A DNA stretch of 17,031 nucleotides from JAPUIN01 sp041580375 (GTDB lineage: Bacteria > Acidobacteriota > Polarisedimenticolia > Gp22-AA2), in assembly GCA_041580375.1 (NCBI GenBank), contig JBFGDZ010000071.1, positions 1 to 17,031 on the forward strand. Direction: 5' to 3'. Positions 13,819 to 17,031 of the stretch are shown piece by piece; the stretch's first letter is position 1, and each line of letters begins with the position of its first letter. The notes beneath the pieces are model-generated. The model did not search any database. It saw only the letters and a program-made list of their open reading frames with translations, and was not told the origin of the DNA. The position numbers and the translations under genes are program-made.

Positions 13819-14726
13819 GGCCGATCGTCCCGAGGCCCCTCCGACCGGGGGATCGCATCGGCGTTCCCGCGCCCGCCGGTCCGGTGAACAGGGAGCGGCT
13901 CGAACGCGGCCTCGCTTATCTCAGGGGGCGGGGATACCGGCCCGTGCCCGGCGAGCACGTCCACGATCGGCATGCCTACCTCGCCGGCCGGGATCCGGAT
14001 CGTCTCGCCGATCTGAACCGCATGCTCGCAGATCCCGCGCTGGCGGCCGTCTGGTTCGCCCGCGGCGGGTACGGCAGCGCCCGGATCGCGGGGGATCTCG
14101 ATCTGCGGGCGCTGCGCAGATCGCCGAAGTCCCTGATCGGCTTCAGCGACCTGACCGTCGTGCACGCCGCCGCCTGGAAACGGGCCAGGCTGTCGACCTT
14201 CCACGGTCCGCATGTCTGCCAGCTCGGCGAGCCGGAGGCCTTCGATGAGTCGACCCTGTGGCGGGCGCTGACCGGCGGCCCGGAGCCGCTCCGCTATCCT
14301 CTGGCGGGCGCGACGGTCCTCCGGGCCGGGCGCGGCGAGGGCCGGCTGAGCGGCGGATGTCTCTCGCTCATCGTGACCCTCGTCGGCACTCCGCTCGAGG
14401 CCCCGCTCGACGGGGCGATCCTGTTCTGGGAGGAGGTGGGCGAGGAGCCGTACCGGATCGACCGCATGCTGGGCCACCTCCGCCAGTCCGGACGTCTCGC
14501 GAGGCTGAACGGTCTCGTCGTGGGGACGACGGCCGAGTGCCGCGCCAGAGATCCCGGCAACGAGCTGCCGCTGGCGGAGATCGTTCAGGATCACCTGCGG
14601 GGCACGGACTACCCGGTGATTCTCGGATTCCCGGCGGGACACGGGCCGGGCGCGGTCACCTTTCCGCTGGGGCGCACCGCCCGGCTCGACACCGGGAGCG
14701 GATGGCTCGAGATCGGGTCGGCCTGA
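13815..14726 (+). CDS. LD-carboxypeptidase (peptidase S66, LdcA/MccF family)
   Basis: The 303-residue product belongs to the serine peptidases that remove D-Ala from murein tetrapeptides, or in the MccF branch inactivate microcin C. The catalytic triad is visible: Ser111 in LIGFSDLTVVH, Glu206/Glu207 in LFWEEVGEEPYRIDRML, and His276 in FPAGHGPGAVTFPLG. RGGYGSARI (83-91) is also typical. There is no signal peptide, so it acts in the cytoplasm. The ATG overlaps the M20 stop by four bases (ATGA) and has GGGGGAG six bases upstream. Together the pair looks like a recycling unit for peptidoglycan or other peptides. The choice between murein peptidase and MccF-like roles is open. Confidence 0.93.
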   Translation: MRPIVPRPLRPGDRIGVPAPAGPVNRERLERGLAYLRGRGYRPVPGEHVHDRHAYLAGRDPDRLADLNRMLADPALAAVWFARGGYGSARIAGDLDLRALRRSPKSLIGFSDLTVVHAAAWKRARLSTFHGPHVCQLGEPEAFDESTLWRALTGGPEPLRYPLAGATVLRAGRGEGRLSGGCLSLIVTLVGTPLEAPLDGAILFWEEVGEEPYRIDRMLGHLRQSGRLARLNGLVVGTTAECRARDPGNELPLAEIVQDHLRGTDYPVILGFPAGHGPGAVTFPLGRTARLDTGSGWLEIGSA

Positions 14727-14758
14727 GAGGGGCGGCGCGGCGGCCGGGGGCGGGCGCT

Positions 14759-16222
14759 CTACTGAACGGTGAACTGCAGCTCGCGCCTGAGCTCCTGGCC
14801 GCTCGTCCGGTCCGCGAGCGCGACCTCCATGCGGAACGCCGCCGGAAGCGCGTGGTCCGGTCGCAGGAGGGTTTTCACGTCGATCTCGTACAACTCGACC
14901 TGGCCGACCGCCTTCTTGAGCGGCATCCGGAATGGCTTCCAGCCTCCCTGGGTTCGCTCGAAGAAGGTGTAGGTCACCTCGAGCTTGGGCTGCCCCGAGG
15001 CGGAGTCGACGGCGGGATTGTAGACCTGATAGTAGAACGCCAGGACGTCGTTCCGGCCGAGCACGGGCGTCGCCCTGGGGATGAGCCGGTAGGATCCGAA
15101 CACGAACGGTCCGGCCTGCCGCCCCTCCGCCTGATCGAGCCTCTGGATCTTCGACAGCAGCGAAATACTGCTCGCGGCGAAGGAGCGATCCGCAAAGTCG
15201 GTGATGGTGAGGTTGCGCACATCGGATCCGAGCGTCCCGGGCACGACCCGATCCTCCACCACGACGACGGCCCTGTACGCTCCGGGGCGCACGTTGCGCC
15301 GCGCCTGATAGATGAAGCGGTCCGGCGGATGATCGCCCGCCGGCGCGTGGACGAACGGCTGGTCGCCCGTGATGTTCACCTCGTTTCCGTCCTCCGAAAG
15401 CGGCTGCAGGCGTGCATAAGGCAGGAGTCCGATCTCGCCGCTGCCGTGGGCCGCCTGGCTCGGAGTCTCGATCGTGATCACGAGGAGCGTCGTCTGACCG
15501 GCGGTGGCGAACTGCTCGAACCGGACGTCGAAAGGCACGTCGGTGGGCCCATGGCCGCGATCGAGAACCCCCTTGAGGATCGGGATCTGCCGCTGGCTCT
15601 CGGGGGAGAGATCCTCCTCCTGCTCCTCCGCATCGGCCAGCATGAGGTCGTCCCCCGGCGCCTGGAGGGCCGCCGGGATCTTCCAACCGATCCCCCGGGT
15701 CTCGGGATGCGCCTCGGTGTACTCCTCGAACGGTTTGCGGTCGAGCAGCAGCGGCCCGGTCGGCTGGCCGGCGAACCGGAGCTCGAGGTGATCCGCGATC
15801 CCGGTGACCTCGTCGGGCTCGTAGATCCAGTAGTTGTAGCGGCTGTCCTGCTTCGTGTCCGCCGGAGGCCCGAGCATGAGGAACACGCGGCCCATGTCCG
15901 TGAGGCTGCCGGACTTCGTGATTGATTTGAACGACTTGTCCGCCTGCTCGACCCGCTCCCAGAAGATCTGCTCGTATTCGTTCGCGGGCGTGTCCGGCGT
16001 GGGATCGCGCCTGGCCCAGAACTCCTTCACCCAGGCGGCGCGCTGCTCGTCGGTTCGCAGTTTCTTGTAGGCTTTTTCCTCATCGCGGTCCAGCAGCCAT
16101 CGGACCGGTCCCTTGTGCCAGTTCTTGTCGGCCTCTCGATAATCCTCGTCGGCGGCGGCGCGGGCGGCGTGCGGCGACGCGGCCAGCACCAGCAGGACGA
16201 TGAGCGCGATCTGTCTCTTCAT
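14759..16222 (-). CDS. Secreted GWxTD-domain protein (variant motif GSLTD)
   Basis: The 487-residue protein from the ATG at 16222 has a signal peptide (MKRQIALIVLLVLAASPHAA, cleavage near ARA-AAD). Residues 35-125 match the GWxTD domain: W-x2-GPVRWLLDRDEEKAYKKL, FWARRDPTPDTPANEY, RVEQADKSF, then GSLTDMGRVFLMLGPP. The eponymous GWxTD is GSLTD here, so the tryptophan is missing. Residues 130-487 are beta-rich and contain a tail ending TSGQELRRELQFTV. GWxTD proteins are widespread in Acidobacteriota and related phyla; their function is unknown, and periplasmic or outer-membrane association is assumed. GAGG lies five bases before the ATG. A longer GTG start at 16252 would put 10 residues before the signal peptide and is less likely. 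The gene is transcribed alone from a strong promoter. Confidence 0.9.
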   Translation of the reverse strand: MKRQIALIVLLVLAASPHAARAAADEDYREADKNWHKGPVRWLLDRDEEKAYKKLRTDEQRAAWVKEFWARRDPTPDTPANEYEQIFWERVEQADKSFKSITKSGSLTDMGRVFLMLGPPADTKQDSRYNYWIYEPDEVTGIADHLELRFAGQPTGPLLLDRKPFEEYTEAHPETRGIGWKIPAALQAPGDDLMLADAEEQEEDLSPESQRQIPILKGVLDRGHGPTDVPFDVRFEQFATAGQTTLLVITIETPSQAAHGSGEIGLLPYARLQPLSEDGNEVNITGDQPFVHAPAGDHPPDRFIYQARRNVRPGAYRAVVVVEDRVVPGTLGSDVRNLTITDFADRSFAASSISLLSKIQRLDQAEGRQAGPFVFGSYRLIPRATPVLGRNDVLAFYYQVYNPAVDSASGQPKLEVTYTFFERTQGGWKPFRMPLKKAVGQVELYEIDVKTLLRPDHALPAAFRMEVALADRTSGQELRRELQFTVQ

Positions 16223-16276
16223 GGCGGCCTCGTTCGGACCGTGCGGCGACACGGGTGTCTGCCTACAGAACGCGGG

Positions 16277-16305
16277 ATTATACCGGCGCGATCTGGAGGG
16301 GTCAA
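16277..16305 (-). promoter_or_regulatory. Strong sigma-70 promoter for the GWxTD protein gene
   Basis: On the minus strand TTGACC (16305-16300), an ideal 17-base spacer and a perfect TATAAT (16282-16277) give a start near 16270 and a leader of about 48 bases. Confidence 0.8.
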
Positions 16306-16337
16306 ACGGACGGCCTGGGGCGATCGGTCATCATCTA

Positions 16338-16343
16338 TATAAT
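16338..16343 (+). promoter_or_regulatory. -10 element for truA
   Basis: A perfect TATAAT lies 30 bases before the truA ATG. No good -35 is seen at 16-18 bases upstream, so strength is uncertain. It is back to back with the promoter of the GWxTD gene. Confidence 0.5.
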
Positions 16344-16373
16344 GGCGCGGGCGGCCGCCCCGGCGCCCGGACC

Positions 16374-17031
16374 ATGCGCAATCTGAGGATGACTCTCGCT
16401 TACGACGGGACCGGCTACGCGGGCTGGCAGGTGCAGCCGGGCCGGCCGACCATCCAGGGAGTCCTGGAGGATCGGCTGGCGCGCCTGCTCTCCGAGCCCG
16501 TCCGCATCGCTGGGGCGGGCAGGACCGACGCGGGCGTCCACGCCCTCGCCCAGGTGGCCAACTTCCGGACCGCCTGCCGGATCCCGGTGGATGGCCTGCG
16601 CCGCGGAGTCAATGCGCGCCTGCCGCGGCAGATCCGCGTGCTTCGGGTCGAGGAGGTCGAACCCGGCTTCCATGCGCGCTCCGACGCGCGGGGCAAGGAA
16701 TACGCGTACAGGATGGCCGTGGTCGAGGTCCTCTCCCCGTTCGACGCGCCGTTCACGACGCGTGTGAACGGACCCGTCGACGTCGAGGCGATGCGCGACG
16801 CGGCCCGGAGGCTCGAGGGCCGGCATGACTTCACCTCGTTCTGCGCCTCCGCCTGCCGTCTCGAGAACAGGACCCGCACGATCGAGCGGTCCGAGATCAG
16901 CGGGGAGGGCGATCGGCTGGTCTACAGAGTGCGCGCGGACGGATTCCTGCACCACTTGGTCCGCAACATCGTCGGTACGCTGATCCTCGCGGGACGGTGG
17001 CGGATTTCTCCGTACTCGATCGATCGGATCC
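16374..17031 (+). CDS. truA: tRNA pseudouridine(38-40) synthase TruA (partial, C-terminus missing)
   Basis: The 219 residues present match TruA, which converts uridines 38-40 in the anticodon arm of tRNAs to pseudouridine. MTLAYDGTGYAGWQVQPG is the family start. AGAGRTDAGVHALAQVANF contains the catalytic aspartate (Asp52). FHARSDARGKEYAYR, HDFTSFCA and DGFLHHLVRNIVGTLI are further family blocks. The gene runs off the right edge, missing perhaps 30-50 residues. The ATG at 16374 has no clear Shine-Dalgarno and a short leader. An ATG at 16342 is out of frame. Confidence 0.96.
   Translation, partial: MRNLRMTLAYDGTGYAGWQVQPGRPTIQGVLEDRLARLLSEPVRIAGAGRTDAGVHALAQVANFRTACRIPVDGLRRGVNARLPRQIRVLRVEEVEPGFHARSDARGKEYAYRMAVVEVLSPFDAPFTTRVNGPVDVEAMRDAARRLEGRHDFTSFCASACRLENRTRTIERSEISGEGDRLVYRVRADGFLHHLVRNIVGTLILAGRWRISPYSIDRI

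Noticed and set aside
13611..15686. 691-codon minus-strand frame spanning M20, LdcA and the GWxTD gene
   Set aside because: Overlaps three well-supported genes in the wrong frame or strand; its composition is Arg/Gly/Pro-rich as expected of shadow frames.

Overview
The window reads as chromosomal core sequence of a high-GC, diderm-type bacterium. It holds long runs of co-oriented housekeeping genes and no mobile elements, phage genes or CRISPR arrays. A secreted GWxTD-family protein, a type I-beta (Thermotoga-like) DAHP synthase, a candidate sigma-54 promoter and a type A RNase P RNA fit Acidobacteriota or a related uncultured lineage. That placement is inference, since no taxonomic marker was compared.

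Left part (1-2886, minus strand): a tRNA-Val(GAC) gene with a strong sigma-70 promoter is followed by thrS, infC and the first codons of rpmI, the classical threonyl-tRNA synthetase / IF3 / L35 cluster. The only good promoter for this strand lies upstream of the tRNA, so the tRNA may be part of the thrS leader. Divergently, aroF (type I-beta DAHP synthase, shikimate pathway) runs on the plus strand.

Middle (3982-5667): a 272-bp non-coding stretch contains a candidate sigma-54 promoter. It is followed by an unrecognised multi-pass membrane protein with two copies of a GxGQxxN motif. A small secreted protein with a CxxC motif lies convergently, with its own promoter and an intrinsic terminator.

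A minus-strand block (12061 down to 5687) follows in tight order: dnaB, alr, a PIN-TRAM membrane protein, a secreted TolB/FlgO-like TPR protein and fhs (formate-tetrahydrofolate ligase). Overlaps and short gaps suggest that most of it is one operon, though alr and the PIN-TRAM gene are separated by 82 bp.

Right part: rnpB (RNase P RNA) diverges from dnaB. Downstream of it are an M20 amidohydrolase and an LD-carboxypeptidase joined by a 4-nt overlap, probably in peptide or peptidoglycan-peptide turnover. The GWxTD protein is convergent to these. It has a near-consensus sigma-70 promoter back to back with that of truA, which runs off the right edge.

No clear new multi-gene system is visible. 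The best leads are the sigma-54-linked membrane protein, the secreted protein with a degenerate zinc-site-like motif, the GSLTD variant in the GWxTD protein, possible translation-controlling hairpins at infC and thrS, and an extra stem-loop in the RNase P RNA.
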